From NCBI GenBank assembly GCA_022072165.1, contig JAJVIF010000001.1, positions 957,353-1,021,352 on the forward strand: a stretch of DNA of 64,000 bases, read 5' to 3'. Source of the DNA: a bacterium (lineage in GTDB: Bacteria > JAJVIF01). The position numbers and the translations under genes were made by a program. Under the pieces are notes generated by a model, which ran no database searches, was not told where the DNA came from, and saw nothing but the letters and a program-made list of their open reading frames with translations. Shown in pieces: positions 25,398-33,250 of this stretch (positions are counted from its first letter, which is position 1; every line of letters starts with the position of its first letter).

Positions 25398-26351
25398 TCA
25401 GCTCCGCAGTCGCGCGAGGGTGGCGTCGGTGGCTTCCAGCAAGTGGTGCAGGATGCCCGGCTCGAAAACCGCATGGCCCGCATCCGGGACCACAATCAAC
25501 TGGCTCCCGGGCCACGCCTGATGCAGTTCCCAGGCACTTTTCATGGGGCAGACGACGTCATAACGTCCCTGCACAATGGTGCAGGGGAGATGCCGGATGA
25601 CCGGGACCTGTTCCAGCAGATAGTTGTCGGTGGGGAACCAGCAGTTGTGCATAAAGAAGTGATTTTCGATCCGCGCCAGGGCCAGCGCTCGATCCGGCTC
25701 CTCAAAAAGCCCGACACTGACGATATCGATCAGCAACCGGGAGGTCGCAGCCTCGAACTGACTCCAGGCCCGGGCCGCCGCCAGTTGCACCGATGCGTCC
25801 TCAGAGGTTAGCTGCTTGCGGAAGGCGGTGCGCAGATCGTGTCGCTCTGCTTCCGGGATCACGGCGATGTACTGTTCGTAGTAGTCGGGAAAGAGCCAGC
25901 TGGTCCCTTCCTGATAGAAGAAGTCGAGCTCGCTCGGCCGACAGAGAAAGATGCCGCGCAGCAGCAGGCTCTCAACCCGATCGGGATGCGTGATGGCGTA
26001 GCACAGAGCGAGGGTACTCCCCCAGGAGCCCCCGAAGACTGTCCACTTGTCGATGCCCAGATGCTCCCGGATCCGTTCGATGTCCCGGACCAGATCCCAG
26101 GTGGTGTTGTCGGTCAGCTCGGCTATGGGGGTCGAGCGACCACAGCCCCGCTGGTCGAACAGCACGGCATGCCAGTCCGGATGAAAGAAGCCACGATGCT
26201 GGGGGGCTGAGCCGCCGCCGGGTCCGCCGTGCAGGAAGAGCATGGGCGGTCCGCTGGCCGTCCCACACTCTTCGACATAGAGCGTGTGGAGGTCAGAGAC
26301 CGGCAGCTGATGGGTGGCGAAGGGCTCGGTGGCCGGGTAAGGGGTCCGCAT
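25398..26351 (-). CDS. pip: Proline iminopeptidase
   Basis: This 317-residue alpha/beta hydrolase has the family markers LHGGPGGGSAP (oxyanion region), DQRGCGRS and the nucleophile elbow GGSWGSTLAL, followed by an all-helical cap, then GRYDVVCP (acid) and DAGHAVFEPG (catalytic His). It removes N-terminal proline from peptides in the cytoplasm. The ATG at 26351 lies eight bases after TATCCT; the more upstream ATG overlaps this promoter. It is transcribed separately from the resB gene before it. Confidence 0.93.
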   Translation of the reverse strand: MRTPYPATEPFATHQLPVSDLHTLYVEECGTASGPPMLFLHGGPGGGSAPQHRGFFHPDWHAVLFDQRGCGRSTPIAELTDNTTWDLVRDIERIREHLGIDKWTVFGGSWGSTLALCYAITHPDRVESLLLRGIFLCRPSELDFFYQEGTSWLFPDYYEQYIAVIPEAERHDLRTAFRKQLTSEDASVQLAAARAWSQFEAATSRLLIDIVSVGLFEEPDRALALARIENHFFMHNCWFPTDNYLLEQVPVIRHLPCTIVQGRYDVVCPMKSAWELHQAWPGSQLIVVPDAGHAVFEPGILHHLLEATDATLARLRS

Positions 26352-26359
26352 GGCGCGAC

Positions 26360-26365
26360 AGGATA
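26360..26365 (-). promoter_or_regulatory. -10 hexamer of pip (leaderless)
   Basis: TATCCT ends eight bases before the ATG at 26351. Confidence 0.55.
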
Positions 26366-26382
26366 GCCGCAACCAGTCCCCC

Positions 26383-27900
26383 TTAGAACGCCAAATCGCC
26401 CTTCAGGTCTTCTTCGGGGTCGATCGCCTTCTGCCCGAGCCAGCGACGGGTGAAGAGCCGCAGGGCGGTCCGCCCGGCGCGGTACTTCGTTCCCCACCAG
26501 ACGCGGGTGCCGCCACCCTCCAGGGGCTGGAAAATCAGCCGCGCATCGTGGTACGGGAAAAAGAGCGGATAGAGAATCCCGAAGACGCAGACCGCAAATG
26601 CGCTGTACATGATGGGAACCCCACGGTCCCGCTTTACCTGGAGGATCGTGGCTTCCCGCACGCCCTTCAGGGTGATCGTCACCGGGGTGCCATCAGCACC
26701 CGGCACAGTCTGCGGGACATCCTGCACCAAAATCCCGGTCCCCTCGCCTAACTCCTGATAGGGGAAGACGCTGAAGCGGTTCTCAGGATCATTGAGCGGT
26801 CGCCCTTCCCAGAGCATGACCCGGAAGGGGAGCAATTCCCCCCGGGACCCATCGGGGTTCAGCCAGTACCCGCCGGCGACACTCCCGGAAGGCTTGATCA
26901 TGACCGGTTTGGGCAGGAACGGCAGGGGCAGTAGCTGGTCCGGCTGAAACTGGATGACCGTGTCAACACCGTTCCCCTGGAAGCGGATTTCCGGCAACTG
27001 CGCGAAGGAGGACTGGTAGTACTTCACATGGTCGTAGACCAGCGGGATGTTGACCTCGATGGTCTCTTCTTTCAGGACCTCGCCGGTCTCGCTCAACACC
27101 TGCAACCGGCTCTTGAAATCGGTCGGGAAGACCTTCGCAAAGAAGGTCATGTCGTTGGGGAAGTCTTTGGGTTCGTATTCCTGGTAGTACTCCGCAAGCC
27201 GGATCCGCTGGCCGGTGTCGGTCTGCACATGCACTTCGCCCTCGCCAATGATGGCTGTCGTTTCTTTGAGGGAGGACAAAACACCGACAATCGCCCCAAC
27301 TGCCATCACGATGAACGCGAAGTGCATCGCGACATTGGCCCACTTCGCCGTGAGCCCACGCCGCAACAGAATCTGCGTCTCCCCTTTCGTCCCTTCCCGG
27401 GTGAACAGGGTGTAGTGACGCGCCTTGAAGGAGGCCATGAGGGCTTCGATGGATAGCTCCGGTAGCTCCAGATAACCGTTGAAGCGAGCGCCTTCGATTT
27501 CAGAGAGCGACGTATGGGGTTTCACGTTTGCTGCCAGCCTTCGGGCAGCGGTGAGTCGACCAAAAGCGCAGAGCGTGACACTGACCACCAGCAGGGCGAC
27601 CGTGGCGATGAAGTAGCCGGTCTTGAAGATGCGGTCAAACCCCAGGATGACAATCCACTTGTACTGCTCCGGCGTGTACCACTGAAGATAGTCCGCCGGG
27701 GTGTCACCGAAGGCCGCCTGGGGGACCGCGGCTCCGATGATGTTCATGACGGCGATGACCAGCAGGAGGAAAATGCCGAATTTGAGCTGCTGGATGATGT
27801 GGAGGAAATCCAGCCACGCCATCCAGAGGAGGTCAAAGAGTCCCAGGCCCTGATCGCTGGTGGCCGGTCGTGCGCCCGCCGGCTGAACGGTCGTTGCCAT
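26383..27900 (-). CDS. resB: ResB-like cytochrome c biogenesis protein
   Basis: ResB (Ccs1) works with ResC/CcsA in system II to deliver heme to apocytochrome c on the outer face of the membrane. The 505-residue protein has the ResB layout: membrane helices near residues 35-55, 85-105 and 190-210, a large extracytoplasmic region (about 215-425), and a last helix near 440. No ccsA gene is beside it. It begins a few bases after the rex stop and is third in gatB-rex-resB, so Rex probably controls it together with the redox state. Confidence 0.85.
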   Translation of the reverse strand: MATTVQPAGARPATSDQGLGLFDLLWMAWLDFLHIIQQLKFGIFLLLVIAVMNIIGAAVPQAAFGDTPADYLQWYTPEQYKWIVILGFDRIFKTGYFIATVALLVVSVTLCAFGRLTAARRLAANVKPHTSLSEIEGARFNGYLELPELSIEALMASFKARHYTLFTREGTKGETQILLRRGLTAKWANVAMHFAFIVMAVGAIVGVLSSLKETTAIIGEGEVHVQTDTGQRIRLAEYYQEYEPKDFPNDMTFFAKVFPTDFKSRLQVLSETGEVLKEETIEVNIPLVYDHVKYYQSSFAQLPEIRFQGNGVDTVIQFQPDQLLPLPFLPKPVMIKPSGSVAGGYWLNPDGSRGELLPFRVMLWEGRPLNDPENRFSVFPYQELGEGTGILVQDVPQTVPGADGTPVTITLKGVREATILQVKRDRGVPIMYSAFAVCVFGILYPLFFPYHDARLIFQPLEGGGTRVWWGTKYRAGRTALRLFTRRWLGQKAIDPEEDLKGDLAF

Positions 27901-27903
27901 GTC

Positions 27904-28629
27904 TTAGTCGTCGTCCTTCCAGGCGGTTGCTGGCGCCGGTCCTACGCCACCTTCCGCGATGAGCATATAGCTTAGCAAGCGCAGTTCCACCGTGATGTCC
28001 ACATGTCGCACACTGATACCGTCCGGGACATTTAGGGTCACCGGAGCGATGTTCAGCAGCGCCCTGACACCGGCCGCGACCAGGCGATCCGCCATCTCCT
28101 GGGCTACACGGGCCGGGACCGTCAGAATCGCGAGCTGGATTCCCTCTTTGCGGCAAACCGAGTCCAGGGAGCTGATCGGATCGATACGGACGCCCTCGAG
28201 GGTCGTCCCGATGAGGTTCGGGTCCACATCAAAGAGGGCCCGCAGGACAAAGCCCCGCTCCACCATGCCGGTATAGCGCGAAAGGGCGGTCCCGATGTGG
28301 CCGACCCCGACAATGGCCATGGGCCACTCGCGATGCAGGCCAAGCACGGCCGAAAGGCGCTCCAGCAGCATCGAGACGCTGTACCCCTTGCCCCGAACCC
28401 CAAACTCCCCGACATACGCCAGATCTTTGCGCAACTGCGATGCCTTCACACCGACTGTGGTGGCCAGCAACTCGGAGGAAATCGACTCCTGGCCCTCCTG
28501 GCTAAAGTGTTGCAACACCCGGATGTATCGATAAAGTCGACGAATGGTGACCAGCGGAATGCCCGGCAGGTGATGCTCCACTGCATCCCGACGTCCCTGG
28601 GGCAATTTGCGAGGATTGGCAGCTGTCAT
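27904..28629 (-). CDS. rex: Redox-sensing repressor Rex
   Basis: Rex binds DNA when the NADH/NAD ratio is low and leaves it when NADH is high. The 241-residue protein has an N-terminal winged helix (VTIRRLYRYIRVLQHFSQEGQESISSELLATTVGVKASQLRKDL, about 25-70) and a Rossmann domain with the NADH loop IVGVGHIGTAL. A C-terminal helix that swaps between subunits follows. The start overlaps the gatB stop by four bases. A matching operator lies upstream of gatB at 30247-30266, so it likely represses its own operon. Confidence 0.95.
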   Translation of the reverse strand: MTAANPRKLPQGRRDAVEHHLPGIPLVTIRRLYRYIRVLQHFSQEGQESISSELLATTVGVKASQLRKDLAYVGEFGVRGKGYSVSMLLERLSAVLGLHREWPMAIVGVGHIGTALSRYTGMVERGFVLRALFDVDPNLIGTTLEGVRIDPISSLDSVCRKEGIQLAILTVPARVAQEMADRLVAAGVRALLNIAPVTLNVPDGISVRHVDITVELRLLSYMLIAEGGVGPAPATAWKDDD

Positions 28630-30113
28630 GCCCCACCGGACTCCCGGCGCGCTTCCAGTCGCTGGCGAATCATGACTGGCAACAGCGTGGGGTTCGCCTT
28701 GCCACCACTGGCTTTCATCACTTTCCCCACGAACGCGCCGAGCAGGGCTTCCTTGCCACCCAAAAATTGCCCGACCAGGGGAGCGGAGTCATTGAGCACC
28801 TCTTCAATCAATGCTTCAAGGGCTCCTGTGTCCGAAATCTGCTCCAGCCCCCGGGCAGAGATGACCTCGGCGATTGTTCCGCCATCCCGGATGACAGCCT
28901 CCCAGACTTCTTTGCCCTGGGGCTTGGAAATGCGACCAGCAGCGATTGCACCGACCAGGTCAGCGAGGTGCCGGGGGGTGATATCCAGCTCCGATAACTC
29001 GCGTCCCAGGACATTCATCAACCGGTAGGTCTCGCCCGTGAGCCAGACCGCGGCCTCCCGGGAGTCTGCCCCCAGGTTAAGGGCTTCCCGATAAAAGGTC
29101 GCCGCGTTGCGTTCTACCAGGAGGTCAGCGGTGTAGTAATCGAGGCCGTACTCGTCCATCAGGGCAGTCTTGATAGCCAGCGGCGCGGCTTCCAGCGTGG
29201 CACGCAGCGAGTCGACCTGCCCCGAATCGATGACCAGCGGTGGCAGGTCGGGCTCAGGGAAGTAGCGATAATCCGCTGCAGTCTCCTTGACCCGCATGAC
29301 GAACGTCGCCTGCTTCTTTTCATCGAATCCCCGGGTCTCCGGTCGCAATCCATGCAGCGCTCCCGTTTCCAGCAACTCCTGCTGGCGGACCGCCTCGAAC
29401 AGGATCGCCTTACCGACCTGGCTGAAGGAGTTGATGTTTTTCACTTCAGTTTTGGGATTCAGCAGGTCGGTCCCGGCAGGTCGCACCGAAATGTTCGGCT
29501 CGCACCGCAGATGTCCCTCTTCCATGTTGGCCTGCGATGCGCCAACGTTTCGCAGGATTCCCTGCAATTCACGCAGATAGAGTTCTGCCTCTTCGGCGGA
29601 ACGGATGTCAGGCTCGGTCACGATCTCCATGAGCGGGACTCCCGCCCGGTTGTGATCCAGGAGGGTCTCGCCGGTCTCCAAATGCAGGAGTTTCGCGGTG
29701 TCTTCTTCAAGATGAACACGCCGGATTCGGATGCTGCGGATGGAGCCATCACTCAAACGAACCGACAGCGCACCGTGCTCTCCTAATGGATACTCAAACT
29801 GGCTGATCTGGTAGCCCTTGGGGAGGTCGGGGTAGAAGTAGTTCTTGCGGGCGAACTGGCTCACCGGATTGACCTGACACCCCAGGGCTAGCGCGATCTT
29901 AAGTCCGAGCCGCACCGCTTCAGCGTTCACCACAGGCAAGCTCCCCGGCCAGCCCAGACAGACCGGACAGACATGGCTATTGGGAGCATCGCCAAAGGCG
30001 TTTTCGCAGCCGCAGTACATCTTGGTACGGGTCTGCAACTGGACATGGGTTTCCATGCCTACAACAGTTTCCCAGGCGGCGGGTGTGGCAGTGACAGGGG
30101 GAGTGGCGGACAC
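28626..30113 (-). CDS. gatB: Aspartyl/glutamyl-tRNA amidotransferase subunit B
   Basis: GatB phosphorylates and amidates misacylated Glu-tRNA(Gln) or Asp-tRNA(Asn) with GatA and GatC. The 495-residue protein begins with VVGMETHVQL and has the GatB catalytic cradle (LDHNRAGVPLMEIVTEPDI; LRCEPNISVRPAG), then the helical and YqeY-like tail that grips the tRNA elbow. It uses a GTG start seven bases after GGAGGG. Finding it ahead of rex and resB in one redox-controlled unit is unusual, since gatB usually sits with gatA and gatC. Confidence 0.97.
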   Translation of the reverse strand: MSATPPVTATPAAWETVVGMETHVQLQTRTKMYCGCENAFGDAPNSHVCPVCLGWPGSLPVVNAEAVRLGLKIALALGCQVNPVSQFARKNYFYPDLPKGYQISQFEYPLGEHGALSVRLSDGSIRSIRIRRVHLEEDTAKLLHLETGETLLDHNRAGVPLMEIVTEPDIRSAEEAELYLRELQGILRNVGASQANMEEGHLRCEPNISVRPAGTDLLNPKTEVKNINSFSQVGKAILFEAVRQQELLETGALHGLRPETRGFDEKKQATFVMRVKETAADYRYFPEPDLPPLVIDSGQVDSLRATLEAAPLAIKTALMDEYGLDYYTADLLVERNAATFYREALNLGADSREAAVWLTGETYRLMNVLGRELSELDITPRHLADLVGAIAAGRISKPQGKEVWEAVIRDGGTIAEVISARGLEQISDTGALEALIEEVLNDSAPLVGQFLGGKEALLGAFVGKVMKASGGKANPTLLPVMIRQRLEARRESGGA

Positions 30114-30217
30114 GACAGGACCCTCCGGGGGGAACAGAGCCTGCAGTGGGGCGCTGGTGTCGAGCCAGGCCCGATTTTCCAGTCATGATGCGGCTTCGCG
30201 CACGATTTTCTGGAAGC

Positions 30218-30243
30218 AAAACGCCGGGGCCGACGCCTCCGGC
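30218..30243 (-). terminator. Terminator-like hairpin upstream of gatB
   Basis: On the minus strand GCCGG and CCGGC pair around a GC-rich loop and are followed by GTTTTGC. It may end transcription of the gene at 30271-31872. It also lies downstream of the Rex-box promoter, so it could act as an attenuator in the gatB leader. Confidence 0.5.
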
Positions 30244-30246
30244 GAG

Positions 30247-30266
30247 CTTGTGAAGTTTATCACAAG
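30247..30266. promoter_or_regulatory. Rex operator with an embedded -10 for gatB-rex-resB
   Basis: The plus strand reads TTGTGAAGTTTATCACAA (30248-30265). It has one mismatch to the Rex consensus TTGTGAA-N4-TTCACAA and is an inverted repeat with 7-bp arms CTTGTGA/TCACAAG. The minus strand contains TAAACT (30254-30259), the only TANNNT hexamer between the upstream stop codon and gatB. Rex bound here would cover the -10. It starts five bases after the stop codon of the 30271 gene. Confidence 0.85.
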
Positions 30267-30270
30267 GGGC

Positions 30271-31872
30271 TTACCACCCCATGTCCGCCGACAGATCATC
30301 AGGCCGGACAACGAGGTAGGTCACCATGTCCTCATAGCCGTCGCCCTCGGTGATGAACAGACCATCTTCGGTCAGGGTGTAGTTGTCGACCGCATCGGCG
30401 TAGTCATCGGAGTGTCCGTAGACCAGGAGCTGACAGCCGATGTTCTTCCCCTTTTGCCGCTGCGTGACATAGGTGAAATTGCCGGGGCTGCGGGCATCAA
30501 ACTCGACCGCTGCCATGGCGTCCCTGGTGAACGGATTGACAGGCATCTCGGCCAGGAACCCGGTGCGTACCAGTTCAGCGATGCTGGTGGGGTATTGCCC
30601 ACGGTCAAGGTAGTAATCATCCAGCGCCAACTCAATGTCACCGGCGGCTTTCATCAGCGCCTGCCGCTTCCTGCTCGCCTGCTCGCTCCGGATCATGTCG
30701 CTGGCTGCCGACACCATGCCGAGTTCATAGGCCTTATAGAGCGCATGCACCAACTGGCGGTCCGCCTTCACGGTCATGGTGAAGGCATGGGGGGTGGCGG
30801 AGCGGAGCACGGTCACTTCGCCCATCTGGAGATTCAGCACAGCAGCCGGATCTGGCATCCCGCTGGGAGTCGCTTCCGGACCCGCCGCAGAAAGCGCCAG
30901 ATCGACTGCCCAGGCCGGGACCTGCTGGCGGATCTTTTCCACATTCAGCCGAGTCTGATAGACATACTCCGGCAGCAGGATTTTGGTCGAGACCAGGGCT
31001 TCCTGCAGGGTCTTTTCGGCGGTAGGGATATCAGTTGCCAGGACCGCCAGCCGCCCCTCCGTGAACATGACCAGCGGGATCGGGAAGCGATCACTTTTTT
31101 GCAGGACCTGATAGGTCCGTTCGTTGTGGGTCGAGTTGCTCCAGGTGAGCTTCCGCATCCCGGTGTAGGCCAGCAGGTGTTCAGCGAAGCCAGCCGCCGA
31201 CTCGTCATACTCCACCAGCATCGAAACGTCGGCCTTAAGCGCCATCGGTTCCGCGTTCCAGAGGACAAAGTGGATGGCGTCGGCACCGCTCAGTACCGCC
31301 TGCAATTTGGGGAGGTACTCGTGAAAGATGCTCAGCGCGCCATGAACTTCCCGCATCCCAAAGGGGGCCTCTGGGCTGGTCATCAGTTCAGCCTTCGTCT
31401 CCATACTTTCGGCGCACATGGTGAGGTAGTCGCCTGGACGCGAAAGAGTCGTGGCCATCATAAAGTCAGCGGGTGCCAGTTCCCGACCAAACGTGGACCG
31501 GGTCCCGGCATGAGTCAGCCAGCGTCCGACCGGCGTCCCCTCCCCAGCGGGATCAAAGCTGATGGTGAATTCTTCCTCAAAGCCGGAGTCATCAAGGCGG
31601 GTCTTTTGCCGAAACTCGCGGATGTCCGCCAGCCCCAGCCCATGCAGCACCACCATCATCGTTCGAAACGACTCCAGGGCCTCCGGATCCTCGGCAAACT
31701 CCGCTTCCAGCTTTGCCAGCAGCTGTTCCATCCCTTGCATGACATAGGCCCCGTCATAGACCATGTCCGATTCCAGGCGGATCAGGGGATCGGCAGGACG
31801 GGCATCGACAGTCGCTGGGATCGCCAGGGTCGTGAGGGCAAGGAGAGTACCGGCCAGTGAGAGCGCGCGCAT
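30271..31872 (-). CDS. Unknown secreted protein with a pseudopilin-like C-terminal domain
   Basis: The 533-residue protein has a signal peptide (MRALSLAGTLLALTTLAIPATVDA). The central 380 residues have no domain I recognise. The last 130 residues (about 405-533) read IELALDDYYLDRGQYPTSIAELV, then NPFTRDAMAAVEF and LLVYGHSDDY. They resemble the C-terminal globular part of GspG-type pseudopilins, but the N-terminal prepilin helix and cleavage site are absent, so it is not a pilin. GGAGG precedes the ATG by 11 bases. Confidence 0.7.
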   Translation of the reverse strand: MRALSLAGTLLALTTLAIPATVDARPADPLIRLESDMVYDGAYVMQGMEQLLAKLEAEFAEDPEALESFRTMMVVLHGLGLADIREFRQKTRLDDSGFEEEFTISFDPAGEGTPVGRWLTHAGTRSTFGRELAPADFMMATTLSRPGDYLTMCAESMETKAELMTSPEAPFGMREVHGALSIFHEYLPKLQAVLSGADAIHFVLWNAEPMALKADVSMLVEYDESAAGFAEHLLAYTGMRKLTWSNSTHNERTYQVLQKSDRFPIPLVMFTEGRLAVLATDIPTAEKTLQEALVSTKILLPEYVYQTRLNVEKIRQQVPAWAVDLALSAAGPEATPSGMPDPAAVLNLQMGEVTVLRSATPHAFTMTVKADRQLVHALYKAYELGMVSAASDMIRSEQASRKRQALMKAAGDIELALDDYYLDRGQYPTSIAELVRTGFLAEMPVNPFTRDAMAAVEFDARSPGNFTYVTQRQKGKNIGCQLLVYGHSDDYADAVDNYTLTEDGLFITEGDGYEDMVTYLVVRPDDLSADMGW

Positions 31873-31948
31873 GTGCAGAGAAGCCTCCGAAGAGATGGTG
31901 TCCTTGACGGGTTACGGTAGCACAGCGACCCGTTGCACAATGCGGCGT

Positions 31949-33166
31949 ATGACGCTACGCCTGCTGACTGCCGGGGAATCGCACGGACCGGGGCTGACCG
32001 GCATTCTGGAAGGCCTGCCCGCCGGGCTTGCCCTGCCGCTTGACCGGATAGATGCAGAACTTACCCGTCGACAGCAGGGGGTCGGTCGGGGCGCACGAAT
32101 GCAGATTGAGCAGGACCGGATTACCTGCACCGGTGGCGTGCGTCATGGGATCACGCTGGGGAGTCCCGTGTGCCTGTGGCTCCCCAATCGCGACTTCGAG
32201 AACTGGCAGGAGCGGATGCAGCCAGGTCCCCTGCCTGGAGGAGCTACTCCACCAGCGCCAGTGACGCTGGTCAGGCCGGGGCACATTGATCTCGCCGGGA
32301 GTCTGAAGCTGGCGCATTTCGATGTCCGCAACACCCTGGAGCGGGCCAGTGCCCGGGAGACCGCGATGCGGGTCGCCCTCGGCACCTGCGCCCGCATCCT
32401 GCTGGAAGCCTGCGACATCCACATCACCAGTCGCCTGTTGCAGTACGGCACGTACTCGTTTCCGCCGTATGAACCTGCTTTCCCGACCTCCCGCGACTGG
32501 GAGGAACACCGGGAGGCCTGCCTGACTCAGGGGGCATCAGCGCTCACTGCAGCGACTTCGGAACTGCAATCAGCCGCAGAGGAGGCACGGGCAGCAGGGA
32601 CCTCCCTCGGGGGCAGTTTTCAGGTGTTGGCTTACGGGCTCCCTCCCGGACTCGGGCACTACATCCAATGGGATCGCCGTCTGGATGGACGTCTCGCCCA
32701 GGCACTGATGAGCATCCACGCCGTCAAGGCCGTGGGCTTTGGCGCAGGCGATTCCCTTGCCGGGATGGTCGGGTCGGAGAGCAATGACGCTCTCTTCGTT
32801 CGAGATCCAGCAGAGCGACGACCGGGCGGTCCCTGGTGGAAGCGAACGAAAAACTATATGGGGGGCCTGGAAGGCGGGCTGACGAACGGAGAGCCGCTCA
32901 CCGCGACCCTCACCCTCAAGCCGCTCTCGACACAGACCACCGCGCTCCCCAGCATCGACCTGGCGACCGGTGCGCCGGCCTCCGCATTAGTCGAGCGGAC
33001 AGATGTCGCGGTGGTGGAGGCAGCCGCCGTGGTCGCCGAGGCGATGGTTGCTCTGGTACTGGCCGATGCGCTCATGGAGCAATGTGGCGGCTCGGCCCTC
33101 GTGGATGTCGAGGAGAACTACCGGGCGTACCGGAAGCGGGTATTTCGCGAGCCGTCTGGCAGCTAG
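31949..33166 (+). CDS. aroC: Chorismate synthase
   Basis: AroC converts EPSP to chorismate, the last step of the shikimate route, with reduced FMN as cofactor. The 405-residue protein has the signatures TAGESHGPGLTGILEGLPAGL, RRQQGVGRGARMQIEQD, LKLAHFDVRNTLERASARETAMRV and GGLEGGLTNGEPL. I start at the ATG at 31949, which gives the usual MxLRxLTAGESHG beginning; an in-frame ATG at 31940 is also possible. The gene ends against a hairpin shared with the convergent ABC binding-protein gene. Confidence 0.95.
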   Translation: MTLRLLTAGESHGPGLTGILEGLPAGLALPLDRIDAELTRRQQGVGRGARMQIEQDRITCTGGVRHGITLGSPVCLWLPNRDFENWQERMQPGPLPGGATPPAPVTLVRPGHIDLAGSLKLAHFDVRNTLERASARETAMRVALGTCARILLEACDIHITSRLLQYGTYSFPPYEPAFPTSRDWEEHREACLTQGASALTAATSELQSAAEEARAAGTSLGGSFQVLAYGLPPGLGHYIQWDRRLDGRLAQALMSIHAVKAVGFGAGDSLAGMVGSESNDALFVRDPAERRPGGPWWKRTKNYMGGLEGGLTNGEPLTATLTLKPLSTQTTALPSIDLATGAPASALVERTDVAVVEAAAVVAEAMVALVLADALMEQCGGSALVDVEENYRAYRKRVFREPSGS

Positions 33167-33192
33167 CAGTATCAACATTTTGCGAAGATGCG

Positions 33193-33225
33193 AAAAGCAA
33201 CCACGCCGGGGTCTCCCCCGGCGTG
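33193..33225 (-). terminator. Terminator between convergent aroC and ABC binding-protein genes
   Basis: CACGCCGGGG and CCCCGGCGTG form a perfect 10-bp stem with a 4-base loop. On the minus strand it is followed by TTGCTTTT, which favours it ending the binding-protein transcript; it may also slow plus-strand transcription from aroC. Confidence 0.75.
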
Positions 33226-33250
33226 TGACAAGTCTGCCGGTGAGCGTCGC

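Noticed and set aside
29980-31860. 626-residue open frame on the plus strand
   Set aside because: It is antisense to the 30271-31872 gene and to gatB; its composition is that of a mirror frame, and it would cross the Rex operator.
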